DNA of 14,033 bases from Hyphomicrobiales bacterium. GTDB lineage: Bacteria; Pseudomonadota; Alphaproteobacteria; Rhizobiales; JAUVMS01. Of this stretch, positions 8,685 to 14,033 are shown in pieces. The stretch spans positions 1 through 14,033 of the forward strand of contig JAUVMS010000027.1 in assembly GCA_030600135.1 (NCBI GenBank), written 5' to 3'. The translations under genes and the position numbers were made by a program. Numbering within the stretch: position 1 is the stretch's first letter; the number at the start of each line of letters is the position of its first letter. The notes below the pieces were generated by a model that worked only from the letters and a program-made list of their open reading frames with translations, made no database searches and was not told where the DNA came from.

Positions 8685-9227
8685 CTAATCTACTGGGTCC
8701 ACCGCATGCGGTTTGAGTGTGAGTGGGAGGCCTGCCGCTATGAACACGACATGATCGGCAATCGCTGCCACCCGCTGATTGAGTTCGCCTTGATGGTCCC
8801 TGAAACCTCGGGCCAAAACATTGTCCGGCACTATGCCAAGACCGACCTCGTTGGATACCAGAACGACCGGGCCCGAGGCATCGGCCAGCGAGTCGACAAG
8901 CGCGGCGGTCTCGCGCGCAATATCTCGCTTTTGCAACGTCAGGTTCGAAAGCCAAAGCGTGAGACAATCGATCAGGATACAGCGCTCGGGCGACACCTCA
9001 GATTTCAGTGTGCCCGCCAACTCAAGTGGTTCCTCGACCGTCGTCCAATCGCTGCCGCGACGGGCGCGATGTGCGGCGATCCGCGCAGCCATCTCGTCAT
9101 CTCCTGCTTGGCCTGTCGCCAGATAAACCCTATCAAGACCCGACTGCTCGACCAGGCGCTCGGCGTACCGGCTCTTGCCCGAGCGCGCACCGCCCAAGAC
9201 GAGACTCGTTTTGAAGGGCAGGGTCAT
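8685..9227 (-). CDS. cobU: Bifunctional adenosylcobinamide kinase / adenosylcobinamide-phosphate guanylyltransferase (CobU; CobP in P. denitrificans)
   Basis: This enzyme phosphorylates adenosylcobinamide and then transfers GMP from GTP, giving adenosyl-GDP-cobinamide. The 180-aa length agrees with the family. The P-loop is GGARSGKS (residues 12–19). The segment DDEMAARIAAHRARR contains His53, the likely counterpart of the guanylylated histidine of Salmonella CobU. Later motifs are VLVSNEVGLGIVP, the family signature, and FRDHQGELNQRVA. The ATG at 9227 (MTLPFKTSLVLGG) was chosen because the frame's extension upstream runs through cobT on the opposite strand and has no family similarity. No good ribosome site is visible before it. 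It ends with tandem TAG stops, 20 bp before cobW. It is the first gene of the minus-strand unit and diverges from cobT with only 21 bp between the two starts. Confidence 0.94.
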   Translation of the reverse strand: MTLPFKTSLVLGGARSGKSRYAERLVEQSGLDRVYLATGQAGDDEMAARIAAHRARRGSDWTTVEEPLELAGTLKSEVSPERCILIDCLTLWLSNLTLQKRDIARETAALVDSLADASGPVVLVSNEVGLGIVPDNVLARGFRDHQGELNQRVAAIADHVVFIAAGLPLTLKPHAVDPVD

Positions 9228-9248
9228 GACAACAGTTTGTGAGGTCCA

Positions 9249-10262
9249 ATGTTTCGAAGCGCAGACGATTTCTTGGCATCGCTCGAGGGTGTGCCGCAAC
9301 CTGACACCAATGCCATGGATCTGGCAAGGGCACGACAGGGCGAATTGACCAAACCGCCGGGATCCCTCGGTCGGCTCGAGGACCTTGCAATATGGCTGGC
9401 GGGTTGGCAAGGCACGGCGCGTCCGACGATCGAGACGGTGGACGTCGTCGTTTTCGCGGGCAACCATGGCGTTACAGCGCGTGGCGTGTCGCCCTATCCG
9501 TCATCGGTCACGGCGCAGATGGTGGCGAACTTCAAGGCCGGTGGCGCTGCCATCAATGCCATCTGCACGGCGTTCGGCCATCGCCTCAAGGTCATCCCGC
9601 TTGCCTTGGAGCACCCGACAGGCGACGTCGTCGACGGGCCGGCAATGACCGAGGCACAATGTCTCGCCGCCATCAATGCCGGCGCCGAGGCGATCAGCGA
9701 TGACACTGACGTGCTGATCCTCGGCGAGATGGGCATCGGCAACACCACCATTGCGGCAGCGCTCGCGGCGGCGACATTTGGCGGTGGGGGCGGCGACTGG
9801 GCGGGACCGGGTACCGGGCTCGACGATGACGGGGTTCGGCACAAGGTGAGCGTGATCGATCGGGCATTGACCCGCCATGTCAGCGAATGCCGCGATCCCT
9901 TTTCGATGTTGCAGAGCCTCGGCGGCCGGGAGTTGGCGGCGATCGCCGGCGCGGTCGCTCGTGCGCGTACGCGACGGCTGCCCGTCATGCTCGATGGATT
10001 CATCGCGACGGCCGCGGCGGCGACGCTGACGCGGGCCAACGCAGATGCCCTTGGCCATTGTCTTGCCGGTCACGTTTCGGCGGAGCCCGGCCACAAGCGA
10101 CTGCTCGACAGGCTCGATCTGACGCCTTTGATGGATCAGGGCATGCGGCTCGGTGAGGGGACCGGCGCGGCGTTGGCTGTTACCATCCTCAAAGCGGCCG
10201 CGGCGACGCACTCCAATATGGCGACGTTCGCGGAGGCCGGCGTTTCCGATCGTGAGGATTAG
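9249..10262 (+). CDS. cobT: Nicotinate-nucleotide:dimethylbenzimidazole phosphoribosyltransferase (CobT; CobU in P. denitrificans)
   Basis: This enzyme transfers phosphoribose from nicotinate mononucleotide to 5,6-dimethylbenzimidazole, giving alpha-ribazole 5'-phosphate, the activated lower ligand of B12. It has 337 aa, normal for the family. Signatures are LTKPPGSLGRLEDLA, VFAGNHGVTARGVSPYPSSVT, LGEMGIGNTT, the glycine-rich GGGGGDWAGPGTGLDDDG, VMLDGFIATAAA, and near the C-terminus MRLGEGTGAALA. Glu303 in that last motif is the expected counterpart of catalytic Glu317 of Salmonella CobT. The ATG at 9249 is preceded by GAGG (9241–9244), a short but usable ribosome site. cobS follows 2 bp after the stop, so the two are co-transcribed. 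The name clash with the chelatase subunit CobT is only nominal. Confidence 0.96.
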   Translation: MFRSADDFLASLEGVPQPDTNAMDLARARQGELTKPPGSLGRLEDLAIWLAGWQGTARPTIETVDVVVFAGNHGVTARGVSPYPSSVTAQMVANFKAGGAAINAICTAFGHRLKVIPLALEHPTGDVVDGPAMTEAQCLAAINAGAEAISDDTDVLILGEMGIGNTTIAAALAAATFGGGGGDWAGPGTGLDDDGVRHKVSVIDRALTRHVSECRDPFSMLQSLGGRELAAIAGAVARARTRRLPVMLDGFIATAAAATLTRANADALGHCLAGHVSAEPGHKRLLDRLDLTPLMDQGMRLGEGTGAALAVTILKAAAATHSNMATFAEAGVSDRED

Positions 10263-10264
10263 CA

Positions 10265-11044
10265 ATGTCGTCGAACGGCGGGCTTTGGCTCAAGCAACGC
10301 TCGCATGAGTTCGTGCTGGCGGGAGCGTTGTTGACGCGTCTGACCATGCCACGACTGCCGGCGGAACTCTTGGCGCGTCCAGGCGATGGCGCTTGGGCTT
10401 ACCCGTTGGTCGGCCTGTTGGTCGGCGGAGCGGCGGGGTTCGCTTACTGGGCGAGCGCCTTGCTCGGCCTGCCCGGCTCTCTCGGCGCGCTTGCGGCGCT
10501 CGCGGTGTCGTGTGCCATGACCGGATGCCTGCATGAGGACGGGCTTGCCGATTTTGCCGACGGGATCGGCGGAGGGCGTACGAAAGCAAGCAAACTCGAG
10601 ATCATGCGCGACAGCCGGATCGGCACCTATGGCACGGTGAGCCTGATTTTGTCGTTCACGGCGCGCTATGCTGCCATCAGCGTGCTATCGCCGGTGCAGG
10701 GATGTCTGGCGCTCGTCGTTACGCACATGATGTCGCGCGGATTGCTTGGCGTGATTTTTCGCACCCTGGAGCCGGCACGTGGCGACGGTCTCAGTGCCGC
10801 TGCGGGAAAGCCGAGGATGGCCGGCGTGGCGTTCGCAATCCTATTGCCAGTCGCCGCCGCCGCGTTGTTTTTGTCGCCCCTGGTGGCGCTGGCAATCACC
10901 GTAGCCGCTGGAACCGCGGTACTCGGGCTTGCCTGGCTCGCACATCGACACGTTGGGGGCCACACGGGCGACGTCTTTGGTGCGGGCGAGCAAGTGGCCG
11001 AGATCGCCACGCTCTGGACATTGGCGAGCCTTGCGGTCGGCTAG
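10265..11044 (+). CDS. cobS: Adenosylcobinamide-GDP ribazoletransferase CobS (cobalamin-5'-phosphate synthase; CobV)
   Basis: This polytopic membrane enzyme condenses adenosyl-GDP-cobinamide with alpha-ribazole phosphate to form adenosylcobalamin 5'-phosphate. It has 259 aa, typical for the family. Signatures are LLTRLTMPRLP near the N-terminus, the acidic motif HEDGLADFADGIGGG starting at His90 that is expected to bind Mg2+, IMRDSRIGTYG, and the C-terminal GGHTGDVFGAGEQVAEIATL. Hydrophobic segments separate these motifs, for example near residues 45–85, 125–150, 180–195 and 200–220. The ATG at 10265 is 2 bp after the cobT stop, with GAGG overlapping the cobT end as ribosome site, so translation is probably coupled. 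Its substrates come from CobU, encoded divergently next door, and from CobT. Confidence 0.95.
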   Translation: MSSNGGLWLKQRSHEFVLAGALLTRLTMPRLPAELLARPGDGAWAYPLVGLLVGGAAGFAYWASALLGLPGSLGALAALAVSCAMTGCLHEDGLADFADGIGGGRTKASKLEIMRDSRIGTYGTVSLILSFTARYAAISVLSPVQGCLALVVTHMMSRGLLGVIFRTLEPARGDGLSAAAGKPRMAGVAFAILLPVAAAALFLSPLVALAITVAAGTAVLGLAWLAHRHVGGHTGDVFGAGEQVAEIATLWTLASLAVG

Positions 11045-11223
11045 CCGACTTGTCAAATGGGCCGATACGTGCATGCCTTCGACTAATGCTGTGATGCCGC
11101 CAACCTAGCAGGCTGGAGGTCGCGATGCGAGCGAAAATTGGGCGCTGGCAAGGCGCGTCGTGCAGCGCGATGTGGGGCATCGGGCAAGCGGCGCAACGAC
11201 GTCCAGCGGGCCCGAAAAGCCGG
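11045..11223. other. Convergent intergenic region between cobS and cbtA
   Basis: The 179 bp between the cobS stop and the cbtA stop hold no gene I can support and no stem-loop with a T-run. A small imperfect palindrome (CCAACCTAGCAGGCTGG, about 11100–11116) is the only local structure. If transcription ends here, it may be Rho-dependent. Confidence 0.4.
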
Positions 11224-11991
11224 TCAAATTGCATCCATGTGAGTGGAACGTGCTCTAGCGTAAAATGTGCCGCTGAACCAGCCGAGCAGAGCCCAAAACA
11301 CGGCGCCAATGGCGATGCTGGTCGCTGCAAACTGACCGGCGATTTCGGCAGGCGCGGTGCTTGTGAGTTCGTGGGGATGCGGCGCGCCGACGATATGGGG
11401 CGCGACCATGAGGAGCAACGCGGCGACCCGTATGGCCCAGGATTGCGAAAACGCCAGGGCTGCCAGGCCGAGGCCCGTGGCAGCGGCCGTCGCCAACCAC
11501 CAAACCTGGCGCGCGCCCAGTTCGGCGGCAGCATTGCCTGGTAACTCCGGTTGCAGGCCGAGCGCCGGGGCCAGCGTTAAGGCCGCAAACGCCCCCATGC
11601 CCCAAAGCACACCACGCCGGCCATCAACCGGATCGCCTTTGAGCGCAAACAATCCAACCAACAGCAAGGCAAAACCGACACTGGTGAGGACGGTGGTCAA
11701 CGTGGTGTAGGCGATGCGTTCCGTGCTGCTGGCGGGGGCCGAAGCGCCGTTATGATCGGCCGCGGCGAGGACAATATGGGACTGGGCCAAATCGGCTGCG
11801 CGGGCGACAACGGGGGCCGCGTTCAAGCGAAATCCGCCCGGAACCTGGCCCAACGAGGAATGGGTTTCGGCTTTCTCATACTTCTCGGCTTGAACAATGA
11901 TCGGCACGGTCGTGAACTGATGCAGTACCGCGGCGATCAAACCGACGACGATCCCTGCTCCCAACGCGCTCAGGAAGATCCGCTGAAACAT
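11224..11991 (-). CDS. cbtA: CbtA, predicted cobalt transporter membrane subunit
   Basis: This 255-aa membrane protein belongs to the CbtA family, which is predicted from genomic context to take up cobalt and is typically found under B12-riboswitch control next to CbtB. The N-terminus MFQRIFLSALGAGIVVGLIAAVLHQF is the first membrane segment and typical of the family. Further hydrophobic segments lie near residues 95–118, 130–150, 165–185, 188–206 and 222–245. Motifs seen are GVLWGMGAFAALTLAPALGLQPELPG and APHIVGAPHPHE, the latter with several His in a position that could bind metal. The ATG at 11991 has a modest GAGAG tract 5 nt upstream. It lies 124 bp after cbtB in the same direction, with no obvious promoter between, so it probably depends on the cbtB transcript. 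The transport role is inferred from family and context, not shown by the sequence alone. Confidence 0.9.
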   Translation of the reverse strand: MFQRIFLSALGAGIVVGLIAAVLHQFTTVPIIVQAEKYEKAETHSSLGQVPGGFRLNAAPVVARAADLAQSHIVLAAADHNGASAPASSTERIAYTTLTTVLTSVGFALLLVGLFALKGDPVDGRRGVLWGMGAFAALTLAPALGLQPELPGNAAAELGARQVWWLATAAATGLGLAALAFSQSWAIRVAALLLMVAPHIVGAPHPHELTSTAPAEIAGQFAATSIAIGAVFWALLGWFSGTFYARARSTHMDAI

Positions 11992-12115
11992 TTACGCTCT
12001 CTCAAACAAAATTTTGTGGACCGAGGGCACGTGTTCGGCACGCCACGTCTTTCGCGCAATCCGGCTTGTGCAAACAGCAGAACGCCGTGGGACGTGCCGC
12101 TGGTCAAACGCTGCT

Positions 12116-12289
12116 TTAGTGGCAGGGGAAGGAAAAGGCGTGGCGCGTGTCATGGGCGGCGTTGTGCAAGGTCTCGCTATGCAAGAAGCCGACGCCCAGC
12201 AGGAGAAAGGTCCCAAGCAAGAGTGCCGCAACCGATACCGCCAAATCTGATCTGCGCGAAATGTCGACTGTTGTCGTCGTACTCGTCAT
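12116..12289 (-). CDS. cbtB: CbtB, small predicted cobalt transporter subunit
   Basis: This 57-aa protein has one membrane segment (about residues 16–36, LAVSVAALLLGTFLLLGVGF) and a C-terminus rich in His: ETLHNAAHDTRHAFSFPCH. The terminal cluster of His residues plus the Pro-Cys-His end is characteristic of CbtB and could bind cobalt. The ATG at 12289 (MTSTTTTVDI) was chosen because GGAGG lies 5 nt upstream. A frame extension of 6 codons ahead of it covers the ribosome site itself. The B12 box ends 55 nt upstream, so this gene is the direct target of the riboswitch. It is small but complete, and it forms a pair with cbtA downstream. Confidence 0.9.
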   Translation of the reverse strand: MTSTTTTVDISRRSDLAVSVAALLLGTFLLLGVGFLHSETLHNAAHDTRHAFSFPCH

Positions 12290-12305
12290 GTCGTCCTCCA
12301 AGTGC

Positions 12306-12322
12306 ACCGTCCGCCCGACGGT
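12306..12322 (-). promoter_or_regulatory. Stem-loop between B12 box and cbtB ribosome site (candidate expression platform)
   Basis: A perfect 6-bp inverted repeat, ACCGTC and GACGGT with loop GGGCG on the RNA, lies 22 nt downstream of the B12 box and 6 nt before the cbtB ribosome site GGAGG (complement of 12295–12299). No U-run follows, so it does not look like an intrinsic terminator. Its position fits control of translation initiation. That it acts as the switching element is inference. Confidence 0.5.
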
Positions 12323-12344
12323 CGGCGTGGATTGTTGGTGGGTG

Positions 12345-12504
12345 GCAGGTTTCCTGGCTCGCGGATACGATTGTAGCGGCTCCGCCTTCCCAATCGCTCA
12401 GTGGCGTGTTGGAGGCGCTACGCTCTCCGCTTACAGTTGCGGGGGCAGCTCTGGTTTTGTGACGCGCGGTTGCCCGTCTCGCACCAGATTCCCTTGGTGC
12501 CTGC
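12345..12504 (-). ncRNA. Cobalamin (B12/AdoCbl) riboswitch aptamer upstream of cbtBA
   Basis: On the minus strand the conserved cobalamin-riboswitch elements occur in canonical order. GCAGG (complement of 12500–12504) opens the closing stem. Next come AAGGGAATC and GGTGCGA, then AGCTGCCCCCGCAACTGTAA (complement of 12431–12450), GCCACTG (12399–12405), GGGAAGGC, and the B12 box GAGCCAGGAAACCTGC (12345–12360). The CCTGC that ends the B12 box pairs with the opening GCAGG. The element matches the Rfam RF00174 type, with the full peripheral core expected to bind a cobalamin and lower expression when B12 is plentiful. Its orientation and position make it the leader of cbtBA and not of the divergent phosphatase gene. 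Confidence 0.96.
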
Positions 12505-12506
12505 TG

Positions 12507-12532
12507 CTCGCAGACAACCACCCATCTGCGAG
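12507..12532 (-). repeat. Perfect 8-bp inverted repeat just 5' of the riboswitch aptamer
   Basis: CTCGCAGA and TCTGCGAG are separated by 10 nt. On the cbtB leader RNA this forms a strong hairpin 2 nt before the GCAGG that opens the aptamer. No T-run follows on either strand, so it is not a standard terminator. It may be a 5' leader stem or an operator. Confidence 0.5.
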
Positions 12533-12630
12533 AGGTAGCAGAAGCGTGCTTGCGCGGAAACAGAAAATTTCGTGGATTGGGGGGGCGTGGCGCGGATTGC
12601 TCCGTTCGCGTTCTGAAAAATGGGTGTCTC
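12533..12630. promoter_or_regulatory. Divergent promoter region between cbtBA leader and phosphatase gene
   Basis: These 98 bp must hold the cbtBA promoter (minus strand) and probably that of the phosphatase gene (plus strand), because they lie between two divergent transcription units. I cannot point to convincing -35/-10 boxes. A short AT-rich palindrome, GAAAATTTC (about 12565–12573), is the least GC-rich part. Confidence 0.35.
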
Positions 12631-13203
12631 ATGAAGCGTCAACTTCTATTGGTCCGCCATTGTGCCGTCGACGAGCGGTTCAAGGGCGTGTGCTATGGCG
12701 GTCAGACCGATGTGGGCTTGTCGGACCAGGGGATTGCACAAAACAAAGCGCTCGCGGCCAGGCTCGCCAGGTTGGGACCGGCGCGCATTTTTCACAGTGG
12801 GCTATCGCGAACCCGCGTTTTGGCCGAAGAGATTGCCGCGCTGGTCGATGCGCCTTTGCTCGAGGATAAGCGCCTGACGGAACTCGATTTCGGGACTTGG
12901 GAGGGGCGCAGCTGGGACGAGATTTTCGGCGAGGTCGGCCATGACATGGTGCGCCTCATGAGCGAACCGGAAACCTATGCACCCCATGGCGGCGAGACCA
13001 TATTCGAGGTTCGCGATCGCGTGATGGGGTGGCATGGTGAACTCAGCACGCTTGGAGTGGCTGATGGCGCGCTGACAGGCGTGACGATCGCGATATCTCA
13101 TGGCGGGCCGATTAGCGCGCTGTTGGGCACTCTGGGCAATGTGTCGGTGTCTGATTGGCCAGGGCTGATCCCTGCTTATGGAGAAGTGCGAGACGTGGGT
13201 TGA
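12631..13203 (+). CDS. cobC: Histidine phosphatase family protein, probable alpha-ribazole phosphatase CobC
   Basis: This 190-aa protein belongs to the histidine phosphatase (phosphoglycerate-mutase-like) superfamily. The phosphate-accepting His is in LVRHC (His10), SRTRVLAEEIA supplies the conserved Arg, ELDFGTWEGRSWDEI carries the acidic motif, and ISHGGP holds the second His (His157). In cobalamin loci such proteins remove the 5'-phosphate from alpha-ribazole phosphate or adenosylcobalamin phosphate, the last step of the pathway. The acidic motif LDFGTWEGRSWDEI resembles CobC more than glycolytic mutases, and the gene is divergent from the riboswitch-controlled cbtBA. The residue after the catalytic His is Cys, where Gly, Ala or Thr is more common. 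The ATG at 12631 gives the family N-terminus, though its ribosome site (GGGTG) is weak. A general phosphatase with another substrate is possible. Confidence 0.8.
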   Translation: MKRQLLLVRHCAVDERFKGVCYGGQTDVGLSDQGIAQNKALAARLARLGPARIFHSGLSRTRVLAEEIAALVDAPLLEDKRLTELDFGTWEGRSWDEIFGEVGHDMVRLMSEPETYAPHGGETIFEVRDRVMGWHGELSTLGVADGALTGVTIAISHGGPISALLGTLGNVSVSDWPGLIPAYGEVRDVG

Positions 13204-13232
13204 TCGCGCAAAGCGAACTCTCGAACGCCAAA

Positions 13233-13255
13233 CGACGCAAGTGTTCAAGGCGTCG
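13233..13255 (+). other. Stem-loop 30 bp after the phosphatase stop
   Basis: CGACGC and GCGTCG are separated by 11 nt. No T-run follows, so it is at best a 3'-end stabilising stem or part of a Rho-dependent end. The surrounding gap 13204–13403 (200 bp) contains no gene I can support. Confidence 0.25.
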
Positions 13256-13403
13256 CGCAAGTCTCGTGAACAATTGTCGGAGCTATGGATTGCGAGCATT
13301 GTGACGAACTTGAGCTATCGCAACACTACGACCATTGCAGCGTCGACATCGAGACTGCTGGCTTGGATACTGGTTGAACCATAAGTCAAACGTGCTCCAA
13401 TTC

Positions 13404-14033
13404 ATGCAAACACCCAAGGACGAAAGACTTAGATTTGGACTTCAACCGGCCCTGGTTGTGAGCATTGCTGGCCTGGTGCTTCTGGCCGTGGGAGCAGTCG
13501 GCGCGGTTTCCTATCTCGCCAGCCGTTCGATCGTCCGTGAGTTTGGCAGCGTGACAATTGTCGAAAATCTCGATCGGCTGGAGAGTGAATTGCGCGACGA
13601 GATGGACGCGGTGGTGCACCAGGCGCAGTTCGTATCGCAAGCGATTATCGGCGGGACCTACAGCTTTGCCGAGCCCCAGCGGCTGGCGGATTTCGCAAGC
13701 GGCTCGATGGCGGCGGCTCCGCAAATCGGTGGCATCCTACTTGCGGGCGCGAATTCGAGCGCCATTCGCGTCATGCGCACCATAGGCAATGACACGGTGA
13801 CGACGACGTTCGATCTTGAGACTCGAACCAATTTGCAACAGCTCGCCGAGTTCGCGCGGAACGCAAGGGGTTCGTTTTGGATCGAGCCCGTGTACTCCAC
13901 GACCCGTCGCGCGTCGCTGCTCGGTCTTTGCGTACCCATTCGCTATGAGGACCGCTATCTCGGCTTCATCGTGGTGAGTATTCTGACCAAGACGCTGTCG
14001 GCTTTCGCTGACGAGTTGAGCGATCCGCCACAT
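13404..14033 (+). CDS. N-terminal part of a membrane-anchored sensor protein, possibly a class III adenylate/guanylate cyclase; 3'-truncated by window edge
   Basis: From the ATG at 13404 the frame is open through the last base (210 codons), so the gene continues beyond the window. Residues 1–12 are charged, a membrane segment runs from about 13 to 38 (LQPALVVSIAGLVLLAVGAVGAVSYL), and the rest looks like a periplasmic Cache-like sensor domain. It has an N-terminal amphipathic helix (RLESELRDEMDAVVHQAQFVSQAI), then MAAAPQIGGILLAG, SFWIEPVYSTTRRASLLGLCVPIR and a YLGFIVVSILTKTLS strand. This arrangement resembles the N-termini of alphaproteobacterial class III adenylate/guanylate cyclases with an extracytoplasmic sensor. 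The output domain is outside the window, so a histidine kinase, GGDEF protein or chemoreceptor cannot be excluded. A GTG at 13392 is an in-frame alternative start, and neither start has a clear ribosome site. No link to cobalamin is visible beyond position. Confidence 0.7.
   Translation, partial: MQTPKDERLRFGLQPALVVSIAGLVLLAVGAVGAVSYLASRSIVREFGSVTIVENLDRLESELRDEMDAVVHQAQFVSQAIIGGTYSFAEPQRLADFASGSMAAAPQIGGILLAGANSSAIRVMRTIGNDTVTTTFDLETRTNLQQLAEFARNARGSFWIEPVYSTTRRASLLGLCVPIRYEDRYLGFIVVSILTKTLSAFADELSDPPH

Noticed and set aside
8665..8967. N-terminal extension of cobW by about 100 codons
   Set aside because: The extension runs through the cobU coding sequence in another frame, and the family N-terminus MQKIPTTVVTGFLGAGKS begins at 8664.
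9228..9467. N-terminal extension of cobU by 80 codons
   Set aside because: It is antisense to the start of cobT and has no similarity to the kinase family. The P-loop sits at the expected distance from the ATG at 9227.
11125..11544. Plus-strand ORF of 139 codons with a good ribosome site (GGAGG 5 nt before ATG)
   Set aside because: Most of it lies antisense to cbtA, the composition is low-complexity Arg/Gly/Ala/Ser without any recognisable motif, and cbtA is a clear family member on the other strand.
12507..12532. Hairpin read as an intrinsic terminator
   Set aside because: Neither strand has a T-run after the stem, and on the minus strand the riboswitch begins immediately after it.
13178..13384. 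Plus-strand ORF of 68 codons overlapping the end of the phosphatase gene
   Set aside because: No ribosome site, no motif, Ser/Thr/Arg-rich composition, and it ends before the sensor gene in a different frame.
1..14033. Mobile elements, CRISPR arrays, tRNA or rRNA genes, or foreign-looking segments
   Set aside because: No transposase or integrase motif, no regularly spaced direct repeats, no tRNA-like cloverleaf, and no obvious break in base composition. The genes form one coherent pathway.

Overview
This window is a cobalamin (vitamin B12) biosynthesis and cobalt-uptake locus, almost certainly from an alphaproteobacterium. The support is high GC content, an aerobic-type cobaltochelatase (CobN), the gene order kinase–cobW–cobN–cobO–cobQ familiar from Rhizobiales and Rhodospirillales, and a CbtA/CbtB cobalt transporter behind a B12 riboswitch. 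Gene names differ between the Pseudomonas denitrificans and Salmonella schemes, so synonyms are given in each entry.

Layout. (1) 1–1684, plus strand: the 3' part of the threonine-phosphate decarboxylase gene, then cbiB. Together they make and attach the aminopropanol arm. (2) 9227 down to 1642, minus strand: a tight five-gene unit of cobU/cobP, cobW, cobN, cobO and cobQ. (3) 9249–11044, plus strand: cobT and cobS, divergent from the minus-strand unit with only 21 bp between start codons. They activate the lower ligand and join it to the corrinoid. (4) 12504 down to 11224, minus strand: a complete B12 riboswitch followed by cbtB and cbtA. (5) 12631–13203, plus strand: a histidine phosphatase, probably the alpha-ribazole phosphatase CobC. 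(6) 13404 to the window end, plus strand: the N-terminal part of a membrane-anchored sensor protein, possibly a class III adenylate/guanylate cyclase.

How the genes work together. CobN, with CobS/CobT chelatase partners that are not in this window, inserts cobalt into hydrogenobyrinate a,c-diamide. CobO adenosylates the corrinoid and CobQ amidates it to cobyrate. The decarboxylase and CbiB add aminopropanol, CobU/CobP makes GDP-cobinamide, CobT makes alpha-ribazole phosphate, CobS joins the two, and CobC removes the phosphate. CobW is a cobalt-handling GTPase and CbtAB is thought to bring cobalt in. So most of the second half of the aerobic pathway is here. The first half, the cobalt reductase and the chelatase partner subunits are not seen.

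The largest stretch without a gene is 12290–12630, which holds the riboswitch. I see no mobile element, CRISPR array, tRNA or rRNA. Nothing here looks like an undescribed system. The points most worth a second look are the RNA architecture around the riboswitch, the 21-bp divergent start pair, and two unusual gene overlaps.
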